Source of the DNA: Gemmatimonadales bacterium
GTDB taxonomy: Bacteria > Gemmatimonadota > Gemmatimonadetes > Palauibacterales > Palauibacteraceae
Length of the DNA: 50,736 nucleotides
NCBI GenBank assembly: GCA_009841005.1
Contig: VXMR01000028.1
Location: 1-50,736, forward strand
Reading direction: 5' to 3'
Below are positions 34,503-43,030 of the stretch, in pieces. Both the position numbers and the translations under genes were made by a program. How positions within the stretch are numbered: position 1 is the stretch's first letter; the number at the start of each line of letters is the position of its first letter. The notes under the pieces were generated by a model. The model saw only the letters and a program-made list of their open reading frames with translations, did not search any database and was not told the DNA's origin.

Positions 34503-35797
34503 CTGGTGCGCGGACCGGAGACGATCGCTACGGCCTGATGGACCGGAGGGAGTGGCTCCGCCTCGGGGCGACCGGCGCCGCCGCCCTCGGCCTTCCCGCC
34601 TGCACCGCCCGGGAGGGGGACGCGTCGGCGGCGGAACTCCCGCCGCTCCGGCCCCCGGCCGGGACGGGCGACGCGGACTGGGACGACGTGCGCGCGAACT
34701 TCCTCGTCGAGCCCGGCACGGCCTACCTGAACAACGCGAGCATCGGCATGCCGCCGGGACAGGTCGTCGATGCGGTCGCCGCGGGATATCGGGCCATGGC
34801 CGAACTGCCCGCCCGGGGCCGCTCGGAGCTGAGCGCCCGGATCGCGGAACACGTCGTGCCCGGACTCGCGGAGTTGTTCTCGGTGCAGCCGGACGAACTC
34901 ACGCTCACGCGAAACGCGTCGGAGGCGCTCCATCTCCAGAGCATCGGGGTCGCGCTGAGCGCCGGCGATGAGGTCCTGATCACGAGCCAGGAACATCCGG
35001 CGGGCCGTCGGCCGTGGGAGTTCCGGCGGGTGCGGGAAGACGTTCGGGTGAACGAGGTCTTCATCCCCAGTCCCCTGCCCCCGGAGGAGGAGGTCCTCTC
35101 CCGGTTCGAGGACGCGATCACGCCGCGGACGCGGGCGGTGGCCTTCTGTCACGTGACTCGCGGCGGGCACCTCTATCCGGTGGAAGCGATCTGCCGTCTC
35201 GCGCGCGAGCGGGGACTCGTGAGCCTGGTGGACGGCGCGCAGGCGGTGGGCCAGTTCCCCGTCGACCTGACGGCCCTGGGCTGCGACGCGTACAGCGTGA
35301 GCCTGCACAAGTGGATGCTGGCTCCGGCGGGGACCGGTTTCCTCTTCGTGCGGCGCGATGCGCGCGACCGCATCCGGACGGCTTTCGCGCCCGACGCCAC
35401 CGCGGAGCAGCCACAGTTCGATCCCCCGGGCACCGCGGCGTTTCCGGTGCGCGCCGCGATCGGGACGGCGGTCGATTTCGTCGCGACACTCGGACTCGAG
35501 GCCGTGGAGGCCCGGTGTCGCTTTCTCTCGGATCATCTCAAGTCTCGTCTCGGCGAGATGAGCGGCGTCACGCTCCTCAGCGGCGCGCGCGATCGGAGCG
35601 CGCCCGGGTCGACGATCTTCGAGAAGGAAGATCTCGACGCGGTGGCCGCAGTGGGAGCGATCGAGGCGAGCATCTCGTCCCACATCGACGAACACCAGCG
35701 GGACGGCCACAACGCGATCCGCATCTCCACGCACATCTACAACACGACGGAGCAGGTCGACCGCTTCGTCGAAGCCCTGGCCCGCACGACGGGCTGA
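34499..35797 (+). CDS. Exported PLP-dependent class V aminotransferase (isopenicillin N epimerase-like)
   Basis: 432 residues from ATG 34499, chosen because it overlaps the previous stop (ATGA); ATG 34538 is an alternative. A Tat-type signal is visible: DRREWLRLG, hydrophobic stretch, then LPACTA (possible lipobox). The fold-type I core includes AYLNNASIGMPP, TLTRNASEALHL, TSQEHPAG, VSLVDGAQAVGQFPVDL (PLP Asp and Gln), and SLHKWMLAPAGTGFL with the Schiff-base Lys. C-terminal RISTHIYNTTEQVDRFV. Twin-arginine export would fit a protein that must bind PLP before secretion. Substrate unknown; family members act on cysteine (desulfurase) or amino acids. NIPSNAP-like gene follows after 11 bases. 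Confidence 0.85.
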   Translation: MTGARTGDDRYGLMDRREWLRLGATGAAALGLPACTAREGDASAAELPPLRPPAGTGDADWDDVRANFLVEPGTAYLNNASIGMPPGQVVDAVAAGYRAMAELPARGRSELSARIAEHVVPGLAELFSVQPDELTLTRNASEALHLQSIGVALSAGDEVLITSQEHPAGRRPWEFRRVREDVRVNEVFIPSPLPPEEEVLSRFEDAITPRTRAVAFCHVTRGGHLYPVEAICRLARERGLVSLVDGAQAVGQFPVDLTALGCDAYSVSLHKWMLAPAGTGFLFVRRDARDRIRTAFAPDATAEQPQFDPPGTAAFPVRAAIGTAVDFVATLGLEAVEARCRFLSDHLKSRLGEMSGVTLLSGARDRSAPGSTIFEKEDLDAVAAVGAIEASISSHIDEHQRDGHNAIRISTHIYNTTEQVDRFVEALARTTG

Positions 35798-35808
35798 CGG
35801 GAGGAGCC

Positions 35809-36285
35809 ATGAAGCTTCGCACTCGAATCATCGGACTCGCGACGGCCGCGCTCGCGCTCACGGCCCTCTCGGCCTGCTTCGGCGAGGGCACGCGGATCGA
35901 ACCGGCCACGGGCGGCGCGGAGGAGGCGGCAGCGGAGTCCGGGGGGGTCTACGAGGTCCGGACCTATCACTTCGACCCGGCCCGTTTCGAGGAGTACGCG
36001 GAGGTCGCGAAAGGCGAGTATATCCGCTATCTGCGCGAGCACCTGGACATCGCCGGGTTCTGGATCGACTCGGGGATCCCCGCCGAGGTGCGGGGCGCCG
36101 AGCAGGACGAACTCGGGCCGGGGAACGTCACGTGGGTCATCCGCTGGGCGTCGAAGGCGGAGCGCGACGAGAAGCTCCCCCAGGTGCTCGGCACCCCGGA
36201 ATGGGGCGAGATCTTCGCCGACGTCCCGGGCGGGGGCGCGAGCTACCTGCGGATCGAGGTACGCTTCATGGAGTCGCTCGACTGA
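35809..36285 (+). CDS. NIPSNAP-like lipoprotein
   Basis: 158 residues; GGGAGGAG three bases before ATG 35809. Lipobox SAC (LTALSACFG) and an acidic linker (GGAEEAAAESGG) lead into a ferredoxin-like domain: VYEVRTYHFDPARFEEY, HLDIAGFWI, VTWVIRWASKAERDEK and FMESLD at the end, as in NIPSNAP-family proteins. Function of secreted members is unknown. Co-transcribed with the aminotransferase. Confidence 0.7.
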   Translation: MKLRTRIIGLATAALALTALSACFGEGTRIEPATGGAEEAAAESGGVYEVRTYHFDPARFEEYAEVAKGEYIRYLREHLDIAGFWIDSGIPAEVRGAEQDELGPGNVTWVIRWASKAERDEKLPQVLGTPEWGEIFADVPGGGASYLRIEVRFMESLD

Positions 36286-36304
36286 CGCACGAGCGCGGGA
36301 TGCC

Positions 36305-36342
36305 TTGACAACGATCTGACCAGTCATCAATACTGGTCAGAT
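36305..36342 (+). promoter_or_regulatory. Toxin-antitoxin promoter and operator with leaderless start
   Basis: TTGACA (36305-36310), 18-base spacer, AATACT (36329-36334) and ATG at 36341. A perfect 11-bp inverted repeat (36314-36324 and 36332-36342, 7-base spacer) covers the spacer, the -10 and the first two bases of the start codon. Its core is CTGACCAGT / ACTGGTCAG. Transcription would start at the ATG itself. Autorepression by the antitoxin is the standard logic for Phd-family modules; the palindrome is its likely target. Confidence 0.75.
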
Positions 36343-36592
36343 GGAAACGATCAACGCATCCGATTTCAAGGCCCGCTGCCTCGCCATCCTCGACCGTGTC
36401 AGCGAGACGGGGGAACGCGTCGTCATCCTCAAGCGCGGCAGGCCGGTGGCTGAACTGTGGCCACCGACCCGAGCCCGGGCCGAGCACCCGCAAATGGAAC
36501 TGAAGGGAACCGTGACCGTCGTCGGCGACATCATTGGGCCGGCCGTTCCGGAAGACTACTGGGAGAGCCTCGGCCATGACGGCGCTGCTTGA
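36341..36592 (+). CDS. Phd/YefM-family antitoxin
   Basis: 83 residues. The N-terminal domain METINASDFKARCLAILDRV and ETGERVVILKRGRPVAEL is the DNA-binding Phd/YefM fold; the C-terminal half (about 45-83) is the toxin-binding tail, ending DYWESLGHDGAA. It is followed by a PIN toxin whose start lies 17 bases inside it, the normal order for such pairs. The 11-bp palindrome over its promoter suggests autoregulation. No ribosome-binding site exists upstream of the ATG. Confidence 0.9.
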   Translation: METINASDFKARCLAILDRVSETGERVVILKRGRPVAELWPPTRARAEHPQMELKGTVTVVGDIIGPAVPEDYWESLGHDGAA

Positions 36593-36974
36593 TACGCACG
36601 TCCTGATCTGGTGGCTGAACGACAGTTCGAGACTCTCCCCGCGGCAGCGGCGGATCGTCAGCTCCGCGCACGCGGAGTCGCCGTTGCTCGTATCGGACAT
36701 CTCGCTGTGGGAAGTGGCGATGCTCCACGATCTTGGCCGGGTCAAGCTCGCCATCCCGTTGCGCGAGTGGCTGGAGAAGGCGGTGGCTCCGCCTCTCGTC
36801 AGGCGACAGGGGATCTCTCCCGCCGTTGCGGCGGAACTCTCGGCCCTTCCCGCTTCGTTCCACAGGGACCCCGCGGACCGGATCCTCGTCGCGACAGCAC
36901 GAGTGTTGGGCGCCACGCTGCTAACCCACGACCGCAGGATCGTCGACGCGGACCTGGTGGAGACCGTCTCATGA
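36576..36974 (+). CDS. PIN-domain toxin (VapC-like ribonuclease)
   Basis: 132 residues from ATG 36576. PIN acidic residues are present: LLDTHVLIWWL (first Asp), SDISLWEVAML (Glu), FHRDPADRILVATA (Asp pair) and LLTHDRRI. Such toxins cut RNA, often tRNA or rRNA, unless held by the cognate antitoxin. Overlap of 17 bases with the antitoxin gene fits coupled expression. The catalytic residues look intact, so the module is probably active. It converges with the surface-protein gene after 24 bases. Confidence 0.9.
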   Translation: MTALLDTHVLIWWLNDSSRLSPRQRRIVSSAHAESPLLVSDISLWEVAMLHDLGRVKLAIPLREWLEKAVAPPLVRRQGISPAVAAELSALPASFHRDPADRILVATARVLGATLLTHDRRIVDADLVETVS

Positions 36975-36998
36975 CTGCCGACCCGAACCTGGGGGCTG

Positions 36999-39452
36999 CT
37001 AGGGCACGAGGGCGGTCTCCCGCTTCCTGAGCACGAACAGCCCCTCGCGCATGCTCGACACGATGATGTTCCCGGAGGGGAAGAACGGGTAGTTGCTCCA
37101 CGATCCGGCGAATCCGGGCGCGTCCGGGCTCCCCGGCACCGTGTCGAAGAAGCCGGCCGGCACGGGGTTCTCCGGGTCGGAGATGTCGAAGATCCGGAGT
37201 CCGCTGACGTAGTTCGACTGGTACATGAGGTCGCCGCGGATGTAGAGGTTGTGGTCCGACGCCGCGTTGTCCTGCACGAACTCCCGCGCGAGCACCGGAT
37301 CGTCCAGATCCGCCACGTCCCACACGAGCGTCCGGGTCCCCGTCGCCCCGCCCGACAGCTCGTCGAGTTCGTCGTTCAGATAGAAGTAGCGCTGGTCCTC
37401 CGACAGCCACCCCTGGTGGGAATAGGCCACGTTCGGATAGGCGGCGTTCGAGATCGGCGTCGGGTTATCCTTGTCGGTCACGTCGCCGATGCCGAGCTTC
37501 GTCGCGCTCGCGTTGAAGCACACTTCGCGGCCCGCGTAGTCGGCGTCGGGACCCTCGTACATCACGCACTGCGCGTCGTGCGTATAGCCGCCCGATCCGG
37601 CGTTCCCCGTCTCGGGGTCCGCGAAACAGCCGGCGAACGTCGGGTTCCGCGGATCGCGGATGTCCACCATGTGCAGCGCGCCGCCGCACGTTTCGCCGCC
37701 GCCGCTGCCGCCCACTACGTAGGCGAAACCCGACGCCTCGTTGATGACGACGTTGTGCGCGGAGGCGAACTCGGCGTAGTGCGCGTCCTCGTCGAAATCC
37801 ACCGGGGGATTGGTCACGTCCCGCAGCCGCCTGAGGTCGAACACCTGCATCCCGTGTTCGCCCGCGTTGTCCGCCACGATGAAGGTGTGGTCCGCATACA
37901 CCTTCATGTCGCGCCACAGGTTCGGCATCGCGCCCTCGGTGAGGGGAAGGTTCCCGAGATAGACGGGATTCCCGGCGTCGGTCACGTCGATGAAGGAGGT
38001 CCCGTCGAACCGCCCGAGGATCGCGTACTCGCGGCCCGTCTGCGGATCCACCCAGCCCCAGATGTCGCTGACCATGATCCCGCGCCCGCCGCCGACTTCC
38101 CGGGCCGGGAGGAAGGAGACGAGGTCCACCTCGGAGCAATCGAAGCCGGCGACCGTCCCGTCGTCCGAGCATCGCATCTCGTCGCCCCTGACGGCGGCCA
38201 GACCCAACTCGGTCTCGTGGATGGGAGCGGCCTCGCTCCACGCGCCGCCCGCGTCGCGCTCGAACACGAAGCCGATGCCCTCGAAGAACTCGGAGCCGGG
38301 CGCCCCGACCACAGCGAAGCCGTCGCCTCCTGCCACGGAGTTGCCCATGAAGCCCATGAGCCCCCGGGTTTCGCCCCGCAGCAGGGTCTCTTCACTCCAC
38401 TCGCCGTCGTCCCCCGCTCCGAGGACGTGCGCCGCGCCCGCGAAGGCGTTCGTGCCCGGCGCCCCGACCACGAGTCGCCCGCCCGCCCCGGCGAGGGCGT
38501 AGCCGAAGAAGGCCGCCGGAGACGGCGACGCAGCCGCGATCGACCCCGTTTGCGACCACGTCCCATCGTCGCCCGCCGCGAACCGGAAGACGGAGCCCTG
38601 CGCCTGGTTGGCGAGCGGAGAGCCGAGGTATGCGTCTCCCTCCATGAGCACCGCGGACAGGCCGGCCACCATGCCGCCGGCCGGGGTCAACCGGGCGACC
38701 TCATCCCATTCGGTGCCGCTGCGGCGGAACAGGTAGCCGGTCCCGGCCTGCGGTGGCGCGGGCGGTGTGAACTGGCTGAGCGCGAACGGCCCGGGCGCGC
38801 CCACGAGGGCCAGGTCGCCCTCGACGCTGACGGCCGCCCCGAAACGGGCGTCCGCCGGGGCGTCGGACCCGGTCAGTTCGACGGACGTCAGCCCCATGTC
38901 GGACTGCACGTAGGCGAACACCGAACCGCTGGCGCCGCGCCCCGGAGCGCCGATCACCCCGAACTGACCCCCGGCCCCCACGGCGATCGAGGAACCGAAG
39001 ACGTCTCCCGGCATTGCGTCCGGCGCCTCCAGCCGCTCCCGGGAACTCCACATGGCGCCTTCACGGACGAAGACGTACGCGGCGCCCCGGCTCTCGTTCT
39101 CCCTCGGGGCGCCGACCACGAGGATGTCGCCCTCGACCGCCAGCGCCTCCCCGAAACCGTCTCCGTACACTCCGCTCGGGGCCGGTATCGTGGCGACCTC
39201 CACCCAGCCCTCCTCGCCGCGCCGGAATATGTGCACGCTGCCGGGTTCGGAACCCGGCATGGGGAACGCCGCGAACTCGCCCGGCCGCGAGACGAAGATC
39301 TCGTCGCCGGAAACGGCCGCGGCCGCTCCGAAGCCGATGACCGGTGCCCCGGCGGCATGGTTCAGGCCGCCGGCATGAGTCTGCGCGGCCGCCGGCGCCG
39401 CCGCAGCGAAGGGAACGAGGGAAACGAGAAGAGCGAGATGACGTGGTCGCAT
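36999..39452 (-). CDS. Secreted choice-of-anchor-B-type protein: FG-GAP repeats plus LVIVD repeats
   Basis: 817 residues from ATG 39452 (GGAG nine bases before). Signal peptide MRPRHLALLVSLVPFAAAA to AAQT. Residues about 30-390 are repeated FG-GAP/integrin-like blades (GFGAAAAVSGDEIFVSRPG, GDGFGEALAVEGDILVVGAP, FGSSIAVGAGGQFGVIGAPG, and others). Residues about 420-790 are LVIVD-like repeats (SFIDVTDAGNPVYLG, HGMQVFDLRRL, LHMVDIRDPRNPTFAG, LRIFDISDPENPVPAG). These beta-propellers usually mediate surface binding. Cysteines in the second half may form disulfides. It follows the TonB receptor by 59 bases and may be its surface partner (inference). Confidence 0.85.
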   Translation of the reverse strand: MRPRHLALLVSLVPFAAAAPAAAQTHAGGLNHAAGAPVIGFGAAAAVSGDEIFVSRPGEFAAFPMPGSEPGSVHIFRRGEEGWVEVATIPAPSGVYGDGFGEALAVEGDILVVGAPRENESRGAAYVFVREGAMWSSRERLEAPDAMPGDVFGSSIAVGAGGQFGVIGAPGRGASGSVFAYVQSDMGLTSVELTGSDAPADARFGAAVSVEGDLALVGAPGPFALSQFTPPAPPQAGTGYLFRRSGTEWDEVARLTPAGGMVAGLSAVLMEGDAYLGSPLANQAQGSVFRFAAGDDGTWSQTGSIAAASPSPAAFFGYALAGAGGRLVVGAPGTNAFAGAAHVLGAGDDGEWSEETLLRGETRGLMGFMGNSVAGGDGFAVVGAPGSEFFEGIGFVFERDAGGAWSEAAPIHETELGLAAVRGDEMRCSDDGTVAGFDCSEVDLVSFLPAREVGGGRGIMVSDIWGWVDPQTGREYAILGRFDGTSFIDVTDAGNPVYLGNLPLTEGAMPNLWRDMKVYADHTFIVADNAGEHGMQVFDLRRLRDVTNPPVDFDEDAHYAEFASAHNVVINEASGFAYVVGGSGGGETCGGALHMVDIRDPRNPTFAGCFADPETGNAGSGGYTHDAQCVMYEGPDADYAGREVCFNASATKLGIGDVTDKDNPTPISNAAYPNVAYSHQGWLSEDQRYFYLNDELDELSGGATGTRTLVWDVADLDDPVLAREFVQDNAASDHNLYIRGDLMYQSNYVSGLRIFDISDPENPVPAGFFDTVPGSPDAPGFAGSWSNYPFFPSGNIIVSSMREGLFVLRKRETALVP

Positions 39453-39511
39453 GGTACTGACTCCAGGGGTTGCGGAGGGTCGAGCGGCGGAACCTATCCC
39501 CGCCGACCGTG

Positions 39512-42500
39512 CTAGCGGAAGCGGATGCCGATGCCGAACTGGGCCTGCCACTGCGAAGCGCCGATCTGCGGCAGGTAGGGCACCGAGGCGCGCACGCCGC
39601 CCGTGTCGCTCGTCTGGAGCGGTCCGGCGTAGCGGGCGCGGAGCGGGTCGTCCGGTTCGGGCAGCATGTTCTGAAGGTCGAAGTCGTCTTCGATCCGGTC
39701 TTCGACGGTCAGCAACTGCACGACGGGGTTCACGGTCTGGACTTGTCCCCAATCGCGATTCACCAGGTTGAGGACGTTGAGCACGTCGAGCGTCACGGTG
39801 ACCTCCGCGCCGCCCAGCTGGATGGGCTGGCTGAAGCGGAAATCCAGTTGGTGCGACCACGGCGTCCGGCAGGCGTTCCGGTGCAGAATCCGCAGCCGGT
39901 TCGCCTGCAGACAGGGTTCCTGCGCGACGAGTTGCTCGAAGAGGATGCCGCTGACCGGGGTCCGTCCCCCTCCGGGGAAGTCGAACGCCGCGCCGGTCAC
40001 GAAGATGAGGTCGTTCGCGAGGTCGAGCGCCCGGCCGTACCCGGGATAGGCGTCCCCGTTGATGTCGTCCGCATACACGTACGAGTAGGGCCGCCCCGAC
40101 TGTCCCACGTAGAGCACGGACAGGCGGCCGCCCCCCATGAGTTCCGGCAGGGCGGCCGTCGCGCTCGCCACGAGGCGGTGCGGCCGGTCGAAGAGAGAGG
40201 CCTGCCGCTGGGGATCGTTCGGATCGCCCTCGACCGCGGTGTAGCCGAAGTTCGCGATCGCATCGAGCGAAGAAAGACTGCGCACGTCGGCGGAACGGTT
40301 GAAGGCGTAGCCCACGTCGACGGAAAGCCGATTGCCGAACTGTTTCCGGAGCCGCGCGCTCAGGGCGTACGAGAAGTTCAGGGGCCGGTCGCCGATCTTG
40401 ATGACCTGCCCGAAGCCCGGATCGACGCGTCGGGGGAGAAAGATCGGCTCCCGCTCGCCCGGCGGCTCGCCCGGCGGTGGATCGACGAACTGGCTCCCGG
40501 CGCCGGGGTCGGCGAAGGTCTCTCGGGTCCCGAAGCCGAAGCCGTAGGTGAACCCGTTCGCCTCCGTGCGGTCAGCCGCGCGGAGGGCGGGGCCGATGTT
40601 CAGATCCTGGAACGCGATCTGGTTCACGGAGCGGGTGTAGATCCCCTCGAGCGAGAGGACGAATCCCCCCGGCAGGCGCTGGTCGACGGCGAGCGAGGCC
40701 TTGAAGTCGCGCGGAAAGCGGAAATCCGGGTCGAACAGCGTGACGATGGGGACCGCGGACTCGCCGCCCGTGCCGTCCACGCAGAGGGTCGGGGGAGGCG
40801 CGAGAGGATCGAACGCGGGGACGATCTCGGGATCGGGAACGCCGAGATTCCGCCGCCGGCAGGTCACGAAAACCGACGAGAGCCCTGTGTTCTGATAGGC
40901 GTTCGCGAGCCACGCGAAGGGTGGCCGGCCGGTGAACAGCCCCATCCCGCCGCGGATCTGCGTCGTGCGGTCCCCGCCGAGACCGAGGTTGAAGCCCGCC
41001 CGCGGGGAGAAGAGGACCGTGCCGCCCGGCAGGTCGCTCGTGCTGAAGCCGAACGACCGCTCCACGTCCGGGTTGTGCGCCGGCGCGTCGGGCATCAGCG
41101 GCACGTCCATCCGCAGGCCGACCCGAACGTTCAGCCGCTCCCCGATCCGGGCCTCCTCCTGCACGAAGGCCGACAACTGGTGCACGTCGAAGTCCGAGGT
41201 GCCGGCGTCCTCCGAGAGCGGCACGTGGACGACGTATTCCTCCGGGGCGTTCGCCTCGAGGTCCGCCAGCGACCGGAAGTAGTAGCTGCCGAGGCTGCCC
41301 GGCAGATACTCGCGTCGGATCGAAAAGCGCTCGAACCCGGCCCCCAGCGTGAGATGGTGGTCACCGAGCGAGAAGGTGAGCGCGTTCGTGACCTGCAGGA
41401 TGTTCTGGTCGAGTTCCCCGTCCGGCCCGGAGTAGTTGGACCCGAGGCGCAACTCGCGCCGGAACCCCGCCCCCGGCACGCCCGCCTGGAGGCCGACCTC
41501 GACGCGGGGATAGAGGGAGTTCGCGGTTTCCCGGTCGCGCAGGAACTGCACGTTCACCATGAGGTCGTTCGAGAGCCGTGGACTCAGCGTCGCGAGCCAC
41601 TGCGCTCCGAACGACTGGTTCCGGGACTCGATCTCCCGTCCCGTGGACGACATCTCGTAGGCGTCGCCGGGAAGTCGGTTCGTCGCCGGGTCGTCGGCGG
41701 CGTAGGCGAGGTTGTAGCGGAACATGAGGGAGTGGTCCGCGTTGGGGCGGGCGTCCACGCGCGCGAACAGGTTGGCGAGGTTGTTCTCGAGCGTGTAGAG
41801 GCCGGCCTCGCCCGCTTCCGCGCCGTAGCCCCGGAGGATCCCGGATACGCGGTTGACCGAGTCGGGGTCCAGCTTCGTGCGCACGAGGTCATCGATGCCG
41901 ACCGTGAAGCCATCGGGCGGTCGCGTCCTGCTCTCGAGTTCGCCCGCGACGAAGAAGTGCAGGCGGTCGCGCAGGATCGGCCCGCCGAGATCGAAGCCCG
42001 CAAAGGCGTTCTCCAGATCGCCGGGCGCGCGCGGGATCCCGCCGATAACCGCGTCGCCGACGAGCGCGTCGTTGCGGAAGAAGCCGAACGCCGAGCCGCG
42101 GAAGTCGTTGCTTCCCGTGCGCGTGACCGCGTTGAGAACGCCCCCGGTGAACCCGGACTGGCGCACGTCGTAGGGCGCGGTGAGGACCTGCAGTTCCTCG
42201 ATCGCCGCGAGCGGAATGACGCGCCCCCTGGCCTGTCCGCCGGCCACCCCCGTCGGCGAGAGGCCGAAGACGTCCTGGTTGAGGGCGCCGTCCACCTGGA
42301 TGTTGTTGAAGCGGATGTTCGATCCGGCCACGGAGGTCCCCATCTCGTCCACCGCCACGAGCGGAGAGAGTCGGGCGAATCCCGTGAAGTCCCTGGAGAT
42401 CGTGGGGAGCGTCTCGAGCGTCTCCCGGTCGACGACCGTCGTCGAGCCCATGCGGGTGGGGTCGAACTCGGGATCCGTCTCGACGCGAACGGAGAGTTCG

Positions 42501-42877
42501 GGCAGGGGGACCGCCGTCTCGGAGAGTTGAACCTCGAGCCGCAGCCGCTGTCCGGCGATGAGCGTCAGACCCTCCCGCGTCGCCGGGTTGAGCCCGATGC
42601 GCGCGACCTCCAGCGTGTAGGGCCCGCCGGGCCGCAGATTGGCGAGGCTGAAACGGCCCAGGTTGTCGCTCAGGACCGTGTGGGTGGCGCCGGTCTCGGT
42701 GTGGCGGAACTCGACCCGGGCTCCGGCCACGGGGGCTCCGTCGGCGTCGATCACGCGCCCGGCCACGCCCGCGGTCGTCACCCCCTGGGCGGAGACGATG
42801 GACGGGTGGCCCGCGAGCCCCGCGAGAAGGCCGATCAACGCAACGCCGACAAGGCGACTCAAGGCGATTCTCCTCAT
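39512..42877 (-). CDS. Large TonB-dependent receptor with carboxypeptidase-regulatory-like domain
   Basis: 1121 residues from ATG 42877; ATG 42931 would add 18 residues and has a better-spaced GGAG. Signal peptide RRIALSRLVGVALIGLLAG to VSAQG. CarboxypepD_reg domain: GVAGRVIDADGAPVAGARVEF through YTLEVARIGLNP. The plug follows (STTVVDRETLETLPTISRD, NIRFNNIQVDGALNQDVFG, VLNAVTRTGSNDFRGSAFGFFR), then a long barrel ending FGIGIRFR. This is the Oar-like class of receptors, whose ligands may be proteins or peptides. Faces away from HutF. The neighbouring FG-GAP/LVIVD gene is likely co-transcribed. Confidence 0.9.
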   Translation of the reverse strand: MRRIALSRLVGVALIGLLAGLAGHPSIVSAQGVTTAGVAGRVIDADGAPVAGARVEFRHTETGATHTVLSDNLGRFSLANLRPGGPYTLEVARIGLNPATREGLTLIAGQRLRLEVQLSETAVPLPELSVRVETDPEFDPTRMGSTTVVDRETLETLPTISRDFTGFARLSPLVAVDEMGTSVAGSNIRFNNIQVDGALNQDVFGLSPTGVAGGQARGRVIPLAAIEELQVLTAPYDVRQSGFTGGVLNAVTRTGSNDFRGSAFGFFRNDALVGDAVIGGIPRAPGDLENAFAGFDLGGPILRDRLHFFVAGELESRTRPPDGFTVGIDDLVRTKLDPDSVNRVSGILRGYGAEAGEAGLYTLENNLANLFARVDARPNADHSLMFRYNLAYAADDPATNRLPGDAYEMSSTGREIESRNQSFGAQWLATLSPRLSNDLMVNVQFLRDRETANSLYPRVEVGLQAGVPGAGFRRELRLGSNYSGPDGELDQNILQVTNALTFSLGDHHLTLGAGFERFSIRREYLPGSLGSYYFRSLADLEANAPEEYVVHVPLSEDAGTSDFDVHQLSAFVQEEARIGERLNVRVGLRMDVPLMPDAPAHNPDVERSFGFSTSDLPGGTVLFSPRAGFNLGLGGDRTTQIRGGMGLFTGRPPFAWLANAYQNTGLSSVFVTCRRRNLGVPDPEIVPAFDPLAPPPTLCVDGTGGESAVPIVTLFDPDFRFPRDFKASLAVDQRLPGGFVLSLEGIYTRSVNQIAFQDLNIGPALRAADRTEANGFTYGFGFGTRETFADPGAGSQFVDPPPGEPPGEREPIFLPRRVDPGFGQVIKIGDRPLNFSYALSARLRKQFGNRLSVDVGYAFNRSADVRSLSSLDAIANFGYTAVEGDPNDPQRQASLFDRPHRLVASATAALPELMGGGRLSVLYVGQSGRPYSYVYADDINGDAYPGYGRALDLANDLIFVTGAAFDFPGGGRTPVSGILFEQLVAQEPCLQANRLRILHRNACRTPWSHQLDFRFSQPIQLGGAEVTVTLDVLNVLNLVNRDWGQVQTVNPVVQLLTVEDRIEDDFDLQNMLPEPDDPLRARYAGPLQTSDTGGVRASVPYLPQIGASQWQAQFGIGIRFR

Positions 42878-43017
42878 GCTGAGGGCATGTCCGGCGCAAC
42901 GGCCCGCCGGCACGATTCCCGCGAGGTCCATCGTGAGCATCTCCGAAGATCCTAAGAGATAACGCGCGGAGGGCGGATGGTGTATCGGTGGGCTACCCGC
43001 GCCGGCCGACCGCCGTG

Positions 43018-43023
43018 TATTGT
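43018..43023 (+). promoter_or_regulatory. Candidate -10 box of a leaderless hutF transcript
   Basis: TATTGT lies seven bases before the GTG start at 43031. A GGAG between them is only two bases from the GTG, too close to act as a normal ribosome-binding site. No -35 is seen. Same geometry as four other genes in the window. Confidence 0.35.
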
Positions 43024-43030
43024 CGGAGCC

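Noticed and set aside
37251-39515. Long plus-strand open frame opposite the FG-GAP/LVIVD protein
   Set aside because: Arg/His/Val-rich shadow without domain; the minus-strand reading shows clear repeats.
39470-42955. Very long plus-strand open frame opposite the large TonB receptor (about 1160 codons)
   Set aside because: Its composition (Arg, Glu, Val, His, Gly, no recognisable domain) is that of an antisense shadow in high-GC DNA; the minus-strand frame has a full TonB receptor with signal peptide.
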